Assembly: GCA_021737945.1 (NCBI GenBank)
Contig: JAIPCX010000011.1
Location: 1 to 64,000 of the forward strand
DNA length: 64,000 nt
Reading direction: 5' to 3'
Origin: Polynucleobacter sp.
GTDB taxonomy: Bacteria; Pseudomonadota; Gammaproteobacteria; Burkholderiales; Burkholderiaceae_D
Position numbers and translations under genes: made by a program. Positions 39,335 to 47,853 of the stretch are shown here, in pieces (the first letter of the stretch is position 1; the number at the start of each line of letters is the position of its first letter). The notes beneath the pieces were generated by a model. That model saw only the letters and a program-made list of their open reading frames with translations, ran no database searches and had not been told where the DNA came from.

Positions 39335-40795
39335 ATGAAGCTTATTGAACCCAATCTCGTCACTCACAAGGCAGCTCGCGATATCCTGCTTACTCCCAAT
39401 GGACTCGATGAAGGCCATTTGTTGAAAGTACTCGGATCGATATTTACCCACCGCGTTGACTATGCCGATTTGTATTTTCAATTTACGCGTAGCGAGAGTT
39501 GGAGTTTGGAAGAAAGCATCGTAAAAACGGGTAGCTTTTCGATTGATCAAGGTGTGGGTGTTCGAGCTGTTTCAGGTGACCGCACTGCGTTTTCCTATTC
39601 TGACGAAATTTCAGAAACAGCCTTACTTGATGCTGCAGCTGCGACCCGAACGATTGCGCGTCAAGGTGCCGGAAAAATTAAAGTCGCCTCGCGTGTCAAA
39701 CCTGCAGGCGCACGTTCGCTGTATCTGCCTAAAGATCCGTTTGTCTCGCTTGATGCAACCGCTAAAGTCCAGCTGCTGGAAAAAATTGAACGTATCGCAC
39801 GCGCTAAAGATCCGCGCATCGTTCAAGTAATGGCTGGGTTAGCTGGAGAGCAAGACGTTGTTTTAGTCGTGCGTAGCGATGGTGTGATAGCTGCAGATAT
39901 TCGTCCTTTAGTACGTTTGTCATTGACCGTGATCGCTGAGCAGAACGGTCGTCGTGAAGTAGGTACTTTTGGTGGTGGCGGTCGTTATGATTTTTCATAT
40001 TTTTCAGAAGAATTGATTGAAAAATACGCCAGTGAGGCGGTCAATTCCGCATTGGTGAATCTCGAGTCGCGCCCCGCACCTGCAGGCCCAATGACGGTTG
40101 TACTTGGCCCAGGCTGGCCCGGTGTGTTGTTGCATGAAGCGATTGGTCATGGTCTAGAGGGTGATTTCAATCGCAAAGGTTCCAGTGCGTTTTCAGGTCG
40201 TATCGGTGAACGTGTCGCTGCGCGTGGAGTAACGGTAGTCGATGACGGAACGATTAAAGATCGTCGCGGCTCGCTGAATGTGGATGATGAAGGTAACGCT
40301 ACACAATGCACGACCTTGATTGAAGACGGCATTTTGCGCGCCTACATTCAAGACACGCTGAATGCACGCTTAATGAAAATGCCACCAACCGGTAATGGTC
40401 GTCGTGAATCGTATGCGCACCTGCCTATGCCGCGCATGACCAACACCTATATGCTGGCTGGCGACCGTGATCCGGGCGAGATACTCGAGTCCGTTAAAAA
40501 TGGTTTGTATGCTGTGAATTTTGGTGGTGGTCAGGTCGATATTACCAACGGAAAATTTGTTTTCTCAGCCAGCGAAGCGTGGATGATCGAAGATGGCAAG
40601 TTGTCTTATCCAGTTAAAGGCGCGACCCTGATTGGTAACGGTCCGGACGTTCTGAATCGTGTTTCCATGATTGGTAATGACATGCGTCTGGACTCAGGTG
40701 TTGGTACCTGCGGTAAAGATGGTCAGAGCGTCCCAGTCGGCGTGGGTCAGCCTACCTTACGCATTGAAGACTTAACTGTTGGTGGTACCGCCTGA
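39335..40795 (+). CDS. tldD: Metalloprotease TldD
   Basis: The 486-residue subunit of the TldD/TldE heterodimer degrades unfolded peptides inside its cavity. It is known for processing microcin B17 and CcdA in E. coli. The zinc motif is HEAIGH (267-272, in VLLHEAIGHGLEGDFNRKG). FSASEAWMIEDGKLSYPVKGATLIGNGP and the C-terminal TCGKDGQSVPVGVGQP are canonical. The partner tldE (pmbA) is not in this window. A stem-loop overlaps the stop codon. There is a 148-bp gap from the nitrilase gene. Confidence 0.97.
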   Translation: MKLIEPNLVTHKAARDILLTPNGLDEGHLLKVLGSIFTHRVDYADLYFQFTRSESWSLEESIVKTGSFSIDQGVGVRAVSGDRTAFSYSDEISETALLDAAAATRTIARQGAGKIKVASRVKPAGARSLYLPKDPFVSLDATAKVQLLEKIERIARAKDPRIVQVMAGLAGEQDVVLVVRSDGVIAADIRPLVRLSLTVIAEQNGRREVGTFGGGGRYDFSYFSEELIEKYASEAVNSALVNLESRPAPAGPMTVVLGPGWPGVLLHEAIGHGLEGDFNRKGSSAFSGRIGERVAARGVTVVDDGTIKDRRGSLNVDDEGNATQCTTLIEDGILRAYIQDTLNARLMKMPPTGNGRRESYAHLPMPRMTNTYMLAGDRDPGEILESVKNGLYAVNFGGGQVDITNGKFVFSASEAWMIEDGKLSYPVKGATLIGNGPDVLNRVSMIGNDMRLDSGVGTCGKDGQSVPVGVGQPTLRIEDLTVGGTA

Positions 40796-40806
40796 TTTCA
40801 GGCGGT
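40787..40806 (+). terminator. Hairpin overlapping the tldD stop codon
   Basis: ACCGCCTG and CAGGCGGT form an 8-bp stem around ATTT, followed by only TTC. It may end or stabilise the tldD transcript. It is a weak terminator by sequence. Confidence 0.5.
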
Positions 40807-40928
40807 TTCATCCCCGGTGAGATGACCAATGGCGATGAATAAAAGTTACTGATTAAATAACAAGGCTTGCCAAGTACTGGGATTTGTAGCACCATCGCAT
40901 TTCCGGTTGGCCCTGCCGATGAAACAAA

Positions 40929-41000
40929 ATGTTCAAACTGAGTTTTTTCTTTGATTTTTACTTTAGCTACCCCAGCCAGTCGGCGGTGGAGAAGCGGTAA
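40929..41000 (+). CDS. aroG leader peptide, Phe/Tyr-rich (attenuation)
   Basis: The 23-residue frame ATG 40929 to TAA 40998-41000 starts MFKLSFFFDFYFSYPSQS. Residues 2-14 contain six Phe and two Tyr, as in enteric pheL (IPFFFAFFFTFP). It lies between tldD and aroG and ends 33 bp before an intrinsic terminator. The Shine-Dalgarno is poor (GATGAA at best), and an overlapping short frame from ATG 40919 also has two Phe codons. The composition and position argue strongly for a sensor of charged tRNA-Phe and tRNA-Tyr. Stalling at codons 6-14 (40944-40970) would mask 40972-40977 and free 40982-40987. Confidence 0.75.
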   Translation: MFKLSFFFDFYFSYPSQSAVEKR

Positions 41001-41032
41001 GTTCATTGAGAAGCGCAGCGAACCGAATCTTT

Positions 41033-41064
41033 AAAAACCGCCAGGAATGGCGGTTTTTGTTTTT
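41033..41064 (+). terminator. Attenuator terminator upstream of aroG
   Basis: AAAAACCGCCA (41033-41043), loop GGAA, TGGCGGTTTTT (41048-41058), then GTTTTT. The terminator ends 24 bp before the aroG ATG. The leader segment GGCGGT at 40982-40987 can pair with ACCGCC (41037-41042) as antiterminator. A third option pairs 40972-40977 (CCAGCC) with 40982-40986 (GGCGG). The three are mutually exclusive, as attenuation requires. Confidence 0.8.
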
Positions 41065-41088
41065 AAGCGAATTATTCCTGGAGAGACC

Positions 41089-42150
41089 ATGCCACGTACC
41101 GACGACTTAAGGATTAGAGAATTGAAGGAACTGACGCCGCCGTCGCATCTGATCCGGGAACTCCCTTGTTCAGAAAAAATTGCTACCGTCACGGCTAATG
41201 CACGCACGGCGCTGCATCGCATACTGCACGGTCAAGACGATCGTTTGCTGGTGGTGATTGGCCCATGTTCGATTCATGATACCAAAGCGGCGATGGAATA
41301 TGCGCATCGACTGATTGTTGAAAGAGAGCGCTTAAAAGACGATTTAGAAATTGTGATGCGCGTGTATTTTGAAAAACCGCGCACCACCGTGGGTTGGAAA
41401 GGATTGATTAACGATCCTCATCTCGACGGTAGTTTCCAAATTAACGATGGTTTGCGTATTGCACGCGAACTGTTGATGAACATTAATGAATTGGGTTTGC
41501 CAGCAGGTAGTGAATTTCTCGACGTGATCAGCCCGCAATACATTGCCGATTTGATCAGCTGGGGCGCTATCGGTGCTCGTACTACTGAATCACAAGTTCA
41601 TCGAGAACTGGCCTCGGGATTGTCGTGCCCGGTCGGATTCAAAAATGGAACCGATGGCAATATAAAAATCGCTGTCGATGCTATCAAAGCCGCATCGCAG
41701 CCGCATCACTTTTTATCAGTCACCAAAGCGGGTCATTCAGCCATTGTTTCGACGAATGGTAATGAAGATTGTCACATTATTTTGCGTGGTGGTAAGGCGC
41801 CTAATTACGACGCTGCCAGTGTTGATGCGGCCTGTAAAGACATCGCAGCATCCGGTTTAGCTTCGCATCTAATGATCGATGCATCACACGCGAATAGCTC
41901 GAAAAAACCTGAAAACCAAGTGCCCGTATGTGCTGATATCGCAGGACAAGTTGCAAAGGGTGATGATCGTATTATTGGTTTGATGATCGAGTCACATCTA
42001 GTCGGAGGCCGTCAGGATTTAGTGGCTGGTAAAGAACTCACCTACGGTCAATCCATCACCGATGGCTGTATCGATTGGGATAGCAGTATTACTGTCTTAA
42101 ACGGTCTTGCTCAGGCAGTACGAGAACGCAGATTGGCAAAAAGAGATTGA
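41089..42150 (+). CDS. aroG: 3-deoxy-7-phosphoheptulonate (DAHP) synthase
   Basis: This class I, AroFGH-type enzyme condenses phosphoenolpyruvate with erythrose-4-phosphate, the committed step of aromatic amino acid synthesis. The 353-residue form starts at ATG 41089 (MPRTDDLRIRELKEL) behind CTGGAGAG; the upstream in-frame ATG at 41047 lies inside the terminator. Family blocks are VVIGPCSIHD, YFEKPRTTVGWKGLINDP, GAIGARTTESQ, SCPVGFKNGTDG and DASHANSSKKPENQ. Sensitivity to Phe or Tyr cannot be read with certainty. The leader peptide and terminator directly upstream suggest transcription attenuation by Phe/Tyr supply. Confidence 0.97.
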   Translation: MPRTDDLRIRELKELTPPSHLIRELPCSEKIATVTANARTALHRILHGQDDRLLVVIGPCSIHDTKAAMEYAHRLIVERERLKDDLEIVMRVYFEKPRTTVGWKGLINDPHLDGSFQINDGLRIARELLMNINELGLPAGSEFLDVISPQYIADLISWGAIGARTTESQVHRELASGLSCPVGFKNGTDGNIKIAVDAIKAASQPHHFLSVTKAGHSAIVSTNGNEDCHIILRGGKAPNYDAASVDAACKDIAASGLASHLMIDASHANSSKKPENQVPVCADIAGQVAKGDDRIIGLMIESHLVGGRQDLVAGKELTYGQSITDGCIDWDSSITVLNGLAQAVRERRLAKRD

Positions 42151-42175
42151 TTGATAATCTCTGCCGAAAAAAACT

Positions 42176-42206
42176 AAAGGCCATGCGATGCATGGCCTTT
42201 TTTTTA
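42176..42206. terminator. Bidirectional intrinsic terminator between aroG and yajQ
   Basis: AAAGGCCATGC and GCATGGCCTTT flank a tiny loop and are followed by T-runs on the plus strand. The convergent genes end on either side. Confidence 0.9.
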
Positions 42207-42218
42207 TAACTAACGTTT

Positions 42219-42704
42219 TTAGTCGCGGAAGTTTTCAAATTCGAGCGGAAGATCCGTCACTTCTTTTTTCAGCAAAGCGATGGTCGCTTGCAGATCATCA
42301 CGCTTGGTACCAGTCACGCGCAGTGCATCGCCCTGAATACTCGCCTGAACTTTGATCTTGCTATCTTTAATAATGCGTTGAATTTTCTTGGCTGATTCAG
42401 TCTCAATACCGTTTTTAATCTTAATGATCTGTTTGACCTTATCACCGCCAATTTTCTCAATTTTTCCTAAATCAAGAAAACGGATATCGACATTCCGTTT
42501 TGCCATCTTGGTCGTCAGCACATCACGTACTTGGCCGAGTTGAAATTCGCTATCGGCATACGCTGTTAGCTCATGTTCTTTTTGCTCGACGCGAGCGTCA
42601 CTGCCTTTAAAATCAAAGCGGGTAGTAATTTCTTTGTTGGCTTGATCAACGGCGTTTTTAACTTCAACCTGATCTGCTTCGGATACAACGTCAAATGATG
42701 GCAT
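42219..42704 (-). CDS. yajQ: YajQ family nucleotide-binding protein
   Basis: The 161-residue cytosolic protein starts [37 protein letters not shown], the standard YajQ opening. It contains [59 protein letters not shown]-type sequence across its two RRM-like folds. Some members bind cyclic di-GMP, others bind tRNA or nucleotides; which applies here is unknown. GGAGGATCACCCC precedes the start. It is divergent from murB. Confidence 0.95.
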   Translation of the reverse strand: MPSFDVVSEADQVEVKNAVDQANKEITTRFDFKGSDARVEQKEHELTAYADSEFQLGQVRDVLTTKMAKRNVDIRFLDLGKIEKIGGDKVKQIIKIKNGIETESAKKIQRIIKDSKIKVQASIQGDALRVTGTKRDDLQATIALLKKEVTDLPLEFENFRD

Positions 42705-42765
42705 GGGGTGATCCTCCTGAATGCCGCATATTTTAGCCGAAAATTTTTACGCCGCAGCCCAACGG

Positions 42766-42781
42766 TATAATCGGGCGGCTA
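42766..42781 (+). promoter_or_regulatory. Possible murB -10 element very close to the start codon
   Basis: A perfect TATAAT at 42766-42771 ends only 9 bp before ATG 42781. If used, transcription would begin about 2-3 nt before the start codon, giving a leaderless mRNA. There is no clear -35 and no Shine-Dalgarno. Confidence 0.4.
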
Positions 42782-43821
42782 TGAATACCGCTACTTCACA
42801 GGCCCCAGCGATCGCTAGTCACTGGCCTCTTCAGACCTTAAACACCTTTGGTATTGCCGCCACCGCGCGCGCCTATCTGCGGGTGTCGTCGGCTGCGGAT
42901 CTACAAGCTGTACGCGCTAATCCTGCTTTATCGGCATTGCCGCGCTTAGTGCTGGGTGGTGGAAGTAATATTGTTTTGAGTGCAGACTTTGATGGCTTGG
43001 TACTGCACCTAGTTAATCAAGGAAAAATGATTGTGAGTGAAGATGACACTCACATCGTTGTACGTGCTCAAGCGGGTGAGAATTGGCATGAGTTTGTGCA
43101 GTGGACGCTCGTGCAGAATTTACCTGGGCTAGAAAATCTTTCATTGATACCCGGTAGTGTCGGTGCAGCCCCCATACAAAATATTGGCGCTTACGGAAGC
43201 GAGCTGAAAGAGTGTTTTCATTCACTGACTTACTTTGATTTTTCAACCGGCGAGGTCTGCATGCTCGATCGTGAGACCTGCCGTTTTGGCTATCGCGATA
43301 GTATTTTTAAACATGAGTTACGTGATCGTGCGGTAATACTCGACATTAGTTTTGCGCTGCCTAAGCAATGGCAACCTAATCTGAGCTATGCCGAACTAGC
43401 GAATGAGTTATCAGCGAATGGGTTAGTAACTACTACTGCGCGTGATATTTCGGAAGCCGTGATTGCGATCCGTCGTCGCAAGTTGCCTGATCCATCGGTC
43501 ATTGGCAATGCAGGAAGTTTTTTTAAAAATCCTGTCGTTTCAAAAGAAATCCATACTGAACTGTTAAAAAAATATCCTCAACTGGTCAGTTATGCTCAAC
43601 CCGATGGCAGCGTCAAGCTGGCGGCGGGCTGGATGATAGATCACTGTGGTTGGAAGGGTAAATCTTTAGGTGCGGCAGGGGTTCATGAAAAGCAGGCGCT
43701 AGTATTAATCAATCGGGGCGGAGCGAGTGGTGCTGATGTGTTGAAGTTAGCGCAAGCTATACAAGAGGATGTTCGACTGCGTTTTGGTGTGACTCTGGAG
43801 ATCGAACCAGTACTCGTCTAA
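42781..43821 (+). CDS. murB: UDP-N-acetylenolpyruvoylglucosamine reductase
   Basis: This cytosolic FAD enzyme uses NADPH to form UDP-N-acetylmuramate for peptidoglycan. The 346-residue form starts at ATG 42781 (MNTATSQAPAIASHWPLQTLNTFG); an in-frame ATG at 42721 is possible but not better supported. The FAD-binding loop is VLGGGSNIVLS and LIPGSVGAAPIQNIGAYGSE follows. The catalytic serine block is GNAGSFFKNP and AAGWMIDHCGWKGKSLGAAGVHEKQALVLIN is the type I C-terminus. It stands alone and has its own terminator. Confidence 0.97.
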   Translation: MNTATSQAPAIASHWPLQTLNTFGIAATARAYLRVSSAADLQAVRANPALSALPRLVLGGGSNIVLSADFDGLVLHLVNQGKMIVSEDDTHIVVRAQAGENWHEFVQWTLVQNLPGLENLSLIPGSVGAAPIQNIGAYGSELKECFHSLTYFDFSTGEVCMLDRETCRFGYRDSIFKHELRDRAVILDISFALPKQWQPNLSYAELANELSANGLVTTTARDISEAVIAIRRRKLPDPSVIGNAGSFFKNPVVSKEIHTELLKKYPQLVSYAQPDGSVKLAAGWMIDHCGWKGKSLGAAGVHEKQALVLINRGGASGADVLKLAQAIQEDVRLRFGVTLEIEPVLV

Positions 43822-43849
43822 AAAAATCCCGGACTAGCCAGGATTTTTT
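43821..43849 (+). terminator. Intrinsic terminator of murB
   Basis: AAAAAATCC-C-GG and CC-A-GGATTTTTT form a stem with one mismatch. It begins at the murB stop codon and ends in six T residues. Confidence 0.75.
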
Positions 43850-43898
43850 AGTGCTATCGATTAAGTATCGTCAGTTAAGTATCTCCAACGCTGTACGA

Positions 43899-44213
43899 TT
43901 AACCAAAGTGACAAACATAATCGACCAGTTCACTGACTTCGATTTCAAAACTTGAATTCTCCGGCACGCTAAAACTCTGCCCGCCTTCATAGGTTTTCCA
44001 GTCAGTTTCGCCTTTGACGCGCGCTCTGCATTTACCGGCCGTGATCTCCATGATTTCAGGAACGCCAGTATTAAATACCAATGTCGATGGCAAAATCACG
44101 CCCACCGATTTTTTGCTGCCATCAGCAAGAATAACGGTATGCGAAATGCACTTACCATCAAAGAAAATATTTGATTTTTTAACTACGGACGCATGGTCGA
44201 ATTGAGTGCTCAT
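43899..44213 (-). CDS. ppnP: Pyrimidine/purine nucleoside phosphorylase PpnP
   Basis: The 104-residue cupin-fold protein (formerly DUF1255/YaiE) phosphorolyses a broad range of nucleosides. The family pattern is clear: VILADGSKKSVGVILPSTLVFNTGVPEIMEITAGKCRARVKGETDWKTYEGGQSFSVP, distributed over the whole length, and a terminal VDYVCHFG. It lies 35 bp downstream of argG on the same strand and may share that transcript, though its own role is nucleoside salvage. Confidence 0.93.
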   Translation of the reverse strand: MSTQFDHASVVKKSNIFFDGKCISHTVILADGSKKSVGVILPSTLVFNTGVPEIMEITAGKCRARVKGETDWKTYEGGQSFSVPENSSFEIEVSELVDYVCHFG

Positions 44214-44248
44214 AATAATCCTCGTAATTTTTTAGTTTATTTTCCGCA

Positions 44249-45481
44249 TTATTTTCCACGTTTGATGCGCGCGTTCGCAGCGATACGCATACGTAAGGCA
44301 TTCAACTTAATGAAGCCACCGGCATCAGCTTGATCGTACGCGCCTCCATCTTCATCAAAGGTAGCGATAGTTTGATCAAATAACGAATCCGTTTTCGAAT
44401 CGCGCGACACCACGATCACATTGCCTTTGTATAGTTTGATGCGAACCCAGCCATTCACATTTTTCTGCGTGTGATCAATGAGGGTTTGCAGTGCCAAGCG
44501 TTCTGGTGACCACCAGTAGCCGTTGTAAATCAGTGAGGCATAACGTGGCATCAAATCATCTTTAAGATGGGCGACTTCACGATCCAGCGTGATGGATTCA
44601 ATCGCGCGATGGGCACGCAGCATGATGGTGCCGCCGGGTGTTTCATAGCAGCCGCGCGATTTCATGCCGACGTAGCGATTTTCTACTAAGTCTAGGCGAC
44701 CAATGCCATGCTTACCACCCAAACGATTTAATTCAGTAAGAACCGCGGCAGGCGAGAGCTGTTTGCCGTTTAAGGCAACGATATCCCCGTGCTCAAATTC
44801 GACATCTAGATATTCCGCTGCGTCCGGTGCGGCTTCAGGGCTAACGGTCCAACGCCACATCGCTTCTTCAGCCTCTGCGCCTGGATTTTCGAGATGACGA
44901 CCTTCAAAACTGATATGTAGCAGGTTGGCGTCCATGGAATAGGGTGCGCCACCTTTTTTGTGTTTCATGTCGATATCGATACCGGCATCTTCAGCGTACT
45001 TGAGTAATTTTTCACGCGAGAGCAAATCCCATTCGCGCCATGGAGCAATGATTTTTACATTCGGCATCAGTGCATACGCACCCAATTCAAAACGGACTTG
45101 ATCATTACCTTTGCCGGTCGCGCCGTGGGAAATGGTATCTGCACCTGTTTCACGCGCGATATCAATTAAGCGTTTAGCGATCAGTGGGCGGGCGATCGAT
45201 GTGCCGAGCAAGTATTCGCCTTCGTATACGGTGTTGGCACGGAACATAGGGAAGACAAAATCGCGCACAAACTCTTCGCGCAAATCATCGATGTAAATAT
45301 TTTTTGGATTGATGCCGAATTTCAGCGCTTTTGCACGTGCCGGCTCTAACTCTTCACCCTGACCCAGATCGGCAGTGAAGGTGACGATCTCGCAGTGATA
45401 ATTATCTTGTAGCCATTTGAGAATGACCGAGGTATCCAGTCCGCCCGAATAGGCGAGGACGACTTTTTTGATGTCGCTCAT
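44249..45481 (-). CDS. argG: Argininosuccinate synthase
   Basis: This cytosolic enzyme joins citrulline and aspartate with ATP in arginine synthesis. The 410-residue form starts at ATG 45481 ([24 protein letters not shown]) behind AAGGAAAG. The PP-loop motif is AYSGGLDTS (9-17). [28 protein letters not shown] and [13 protein letters not shown] are family blocks. It follows argF by 113 bp on the same strand, so the arginine genes form one cluster. Confidence 0.97.
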   Translation of the reverse strand: MSDIKKVVLAYSGGLDTSVILKWLQDNYHCEIVTFTADLGQGEELEPARAKALKFGINPKNIYIDDLREEFVRDFVFPMFRANTVYEGEYLLGTSIARPLIAKRLIDIARETGADTISHGATGKGNDQVRFELGAYALMPNVKIIAPWREWDLLSREKLLKYAEDAGIDIDMKHKKGGAPYSMDANLLHISFEGRHLENPGAEAEEAMWRWTVSPEAAPDAAEYLDVEFEHGDIVALNGKQLSPAAVLTELNRLGGKHGIGRLDLVENRYVGMKSRGCYETPGGTIMLRAHRAIESITLDREVAHLKDDLMPRYASLIYNGYWWSPERLALQTLIDHTQKNVNGWVRIKLYKGNVIVVSRDSKTDSLFDQTIATFDEDGGAYDQADAGGFIKLNALRMRIAANARIKRGK

Positions 45482-45594
45482 TTGCTTACTTTCCTTGATT
45501 TTCAAACGAATTAGAGAGAACTTAGTTAATGCGAAATTGTTGGCTAGTCAGTACTATTGAGCGCAGATGTCATCAATCTCATGCGGAAAAAATT

Positions 45595-46506
45595 TTAAAC
45601 TCGGCCGAGTACTAAATATTCGAGTAAAGCTTTTTGTACATGCAGGCGATTTTCTGCTTCTTCCCACACAACGGATTGCGGACCATCGATGACTTCGGCA
45701 GACACTTCTTCGCCTCGATGCGCAGGTAAGCAATGCATGAACAAAGCTTGTTTATTAGCGCGCTTCATTTTGGCACCGTCAACGATCCATCCATCAAATG
45801 CTTTTAGTCGCGCAGCGTTTTCTTGTTCGTAGCCCATGCTGGTCCAGACATCAGTCGTGACTAAATTAGCTCCCTCACACGCATCGCTAGGGTCTTTGAA
45901 TACGGTGTAGCGTTGGTTGGCTGGTGATACCAAGGCAGGGTTGATGTCATACCCTGCAGGCGTCGATACGTTGACATGAAAGCCAAACACTTCCGCTGCT
46001 TGCAACCAGGAGTACAACATGTTGTTGGCATCACCGACCCAGGCGACGGTCTTGCCAGTAATCGAGCCACGATGCTCGATATACGTAAACACGTCTGCAA
46101 AAACCTGACAGGGATGATGTTCATTCGTCAGACCATTAATCACTGGCACACGTGAGTTACGCGAAAAGCGATCGATGATTTCTTGTCCAAAGGTGCGGAT
46201 CATGATGATGTCGCACATGCGTGACATAACTTGTGCCGCATCTTCGACGGGTTCGCCACGGCCTAACTGGCTGTCGCGTGTATTCAGGTAGATGGCCGCG
46301 CCCCCCAGCTGGTGCATACCGGCCTCGAACGACAAGCGGGTGCGCGTGGAATTTTTTTCGAACACCATCACGAGCGTCCGATCCAGTAGCGGATGGTAGG
46401 GCTCGTAGTTTTTAAATTTGCGTTTGATGATCTTCGTGCGCTCGATGAGGTACTCATACTCATCAAGCGAGAAATCAGCAAACTGCAGATAGTGTTTGAT
46501 TGCCAT
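45595..46506 (-). CDS. argF: Ornithine carbamoyltransferase
   Basis: This enzyme makes citrulline from ornithine and carbamoyl phosphate. The 303-residue form starts at ATG 46506 (MAIKHYLQFADFSLDEYEYLIER), as in other Burkholderiales. The carbamoyl-phosphate motif is FEKNSTRTRLSFE and the ornithine-side motif HCLPAHRGEE. HHPCQVFADVFT and WVGDANNMLYSW are also canonical. No Shine-Dalgarno is visible. A stable hairpin with a T-run lies 10 nt before the start (see the next entry). Confidence 0.97.
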   Translation of the reverse strand: MAIKHYLQFADFSLDEYEYLIERTKIIKRKFKNYEPYHPLLDRTLVMVFEKNSTRTRLSFEAGMHQLGGAAIYLNTRDSQLGRGEPVEDAAQVMSRMCDIIMIRTFGQEIIDRFSRNSRVPVINGLTNEHHPCQVFADVFTYIEHRGSITGKTVAWVGDANNMLYSWLQAAEVFGFHVNVSTPAGYDINPALVSPANQRYTVFKDPSDACEGANLVTTDVWTSMGYEQENAARLKAFDGWIVDGAKMKRANKQALFMHCLPAHRGEEVSAEVIDGPQSVVWEEAENRLHVQKALLEYLVLGRV

Positions 46507-46516
46507 AAATGAAAAA

Positions 46517-46591
46517 CGGCGGCTCCGGGCTGGAAGCCACCGTATCGTTTTAACTCCTTGGATTATAAGGGGTTTTAGCCCTTCTGGGCAG
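46517..46591 (-). promoter_or_regulatory. argF promoter and terminator-like hairpin in its 5' leader
   Basis: On the minus strand, CTGCCC (46586-46591), 18 bp, then a perfect TATAAT (46567-46562) make a plausible promoter that starts near 46555. Its transcript passes through a strong hairpin (plus-strand positions 46517-46526 paired with 46532-46542) followed by GTTTTTC before reaching the argF ATG. The same hairpin could simply terminate the rsgA transcript. Either way the argF leader carries an intrinsic-terminator shape. Confidence 0.55.
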
Positions 46592-46604
46592 TCTCCCCAG
46601 AGCC

Positions 46605-47495
46605 TCAATACAATTTCTGTGAGGCTTCGTGCAACAACTGCCGGTACAGATCGTGACGCGCTGGGTTGATTTGTCCGGCTTTTACAGCCGCCAGCAGCGC
46701 GCAATCGGGTTCGTTAACATGGTGACAGTTATAAAAGCGGCAAAGTCCTAAATGCGCTTCGAATTCGGGGAAGGCGCGCTCTAGCATGCCCTCACTCAAA
46801 TGATAAAGACCAAATTCCTGAAATCCCGGGGAGTCGATAATGCTGCTGTTTTCATCCAAAGTTAACAGACGGGTAAACGTGGTGGTGTGTTTGCCGCTGT
46901 CTAAGCGTTGCGAAATTTCAGTGACCGCCATGTCGGCATCCGGCACTAGCAAATTAACCAGCGACGATTTACCCATGCCCGATTGACCGATCAATATGGT
47001 CGATTGCCCGGTAAGTAGGGGTAAAAGTTGAGCGCGCGTTTCTTCTGGGTGCAAACGCGCACTCATTTCATGAACGGGGTAACCCAATTCGGCGTAGAGT
47101 TTTAAGCGCTCACGCGCTGCGTTCAAGCGCGGTTCAAGATCAATTTTATTCAGTAGTAAATGCGCTGCAATACCTGTGGCATTTGCTGCGACTAGTGCGC
47201 GCGAAATCAGATCATCACTAAACCCTGGTTCCGTAGCAACGACGATAAATAACTGGCTAACGTTGGCGGCTAGTAGTTTGGATTTGTACTGGTCCGAGCG
47301 ATACAGCAGGGTAGTGCGAGGAAGAATTTCTTCGATCACGCCTTGATCCGGCGAGGTTTCTTTGAACCGTACTCGATCGCCGGTGGCGATATCACTTTTT
47401 TTCCCGCGCGTTACACACAGATACAGCTTGTCTTCTGACTGAGCCAGATAATGTCGGCCATGTGCAGCAATGATCAGGCCGTTATGCTCGGTCAT
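46605..47495 (-). CDS. rsgA: Ribosome small-subunit-dependent GTPase A
   Basis: This 296-residue circularly permuted GTPase (YjeQ) proof-reads late 30S maturation. An N-terminal OB fold precedes the G domain, in which the order is permuted: NKID (G4, 116-119), GQSGMGKS (G1, 170-177), DSPG (G3, 221-224). The C-terminal zinc cluster shows [14 protein letters not shown]. It is the third gene of an M48-protease, pterin dehydratase, rsgA run, starting 3 bp after its neighbour. Confidence 0.97.
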   Translation of the reverse strand: MTEHNGLIIAAHGRHYLAQSEDKLYLCVTRGKKSDIATGDRVRFKETSPDQGVIEEILPRTTLLYRSDQYKSKLLAANVSQLFIVVATEPGFSDDLISRALVAANATGIAAHLLLNKIDLEPRLNAARERLKLYAELGYPVHEMSARLHPEETRAQLLPLLTGQSTILIGQSGMGKSSLVNLLVPDADMAVTEISQRLDSGKHTTTFTRLLTLDENSSIIDSPGFQEFGLYHLSEGMLERAFPEFEAHLGLCRFYNCHHVNEPDCALLAAVKAGQINPARHDLYRQLLHEASQKLY

Positions 47496-47498
47496 ACA

Positions 47499-47846
47499 TT
47501 AGCTAAAGTGATGGGTAAACACATCATCAATTTTGGCGGCGCAGATAAAATCATTATCAGAGATGCCACCTTTGCCGTTGTTGACTGAATGGGTACTGTA
47601 ATGAACCGTGCAATAGTTATAGCCGACTAACAATTCAGGGTGGTGGTCTTGCTCATGAATGAGAATGGCGATGGCATTCACAAATGCCATCGTCTGGTGG
47701 TAATCAGTAAATCGAAACCGACGAACGAGTTGGCCTTGCTCTAGCGCCCACTCTGGCAAAACAATCAGAGCTTGTGTAATGCGCTCAGGAGTAGCCGACT
47801 GCTCCAGATGGCGGCAGGATTGCTGGAGCAGTTCGGCTCGATTCAT
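47499..47846 (-). CDS. Pterin-4a-carbinolamine dehydratase (PhhB-like)
   Basis: The 115-residue protein belongs to the PCD/DCoH family, which dehydrates 4a-hydroxytetrahydrobiopterin made by aromatic amino acid hydroxylases. The active-site block is EQDHHPELLVGYNYCTVHYSTH, with the paired His residues. No phenylalanine hydroxylase gene is in the window, so the substrate source is open. It lies between the M48 protease gene (7 bp) and rsgA (3 bp), a conserved arrangement in Burkholderiales. Confidence 0.93.
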   Translation of the reverse strand: MNRAELLQQSCRHLEQSATPERITQALIVLPEWALEQGQLVRRFRFTDYHQTMAFVNAIAILIHEQDHHPELLVGYNYCTVHYSTHSVNNGKGGISDNDFICAAKIDDVFTHHFS

Positions 47847-47853
47847 GCGGTCA

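Noticed and set aside
40919-40954. Overlapping 11-codon frame MKQNVQTEFFL before aroG as the true leader
   Set aside because: It has only two Phe codons and ends before the Phe/Tyr run is complete. The frame from 40929 has eight aromatic codons and ends at a position suited to attenuation, so it is preferred, but the other is not excluded.
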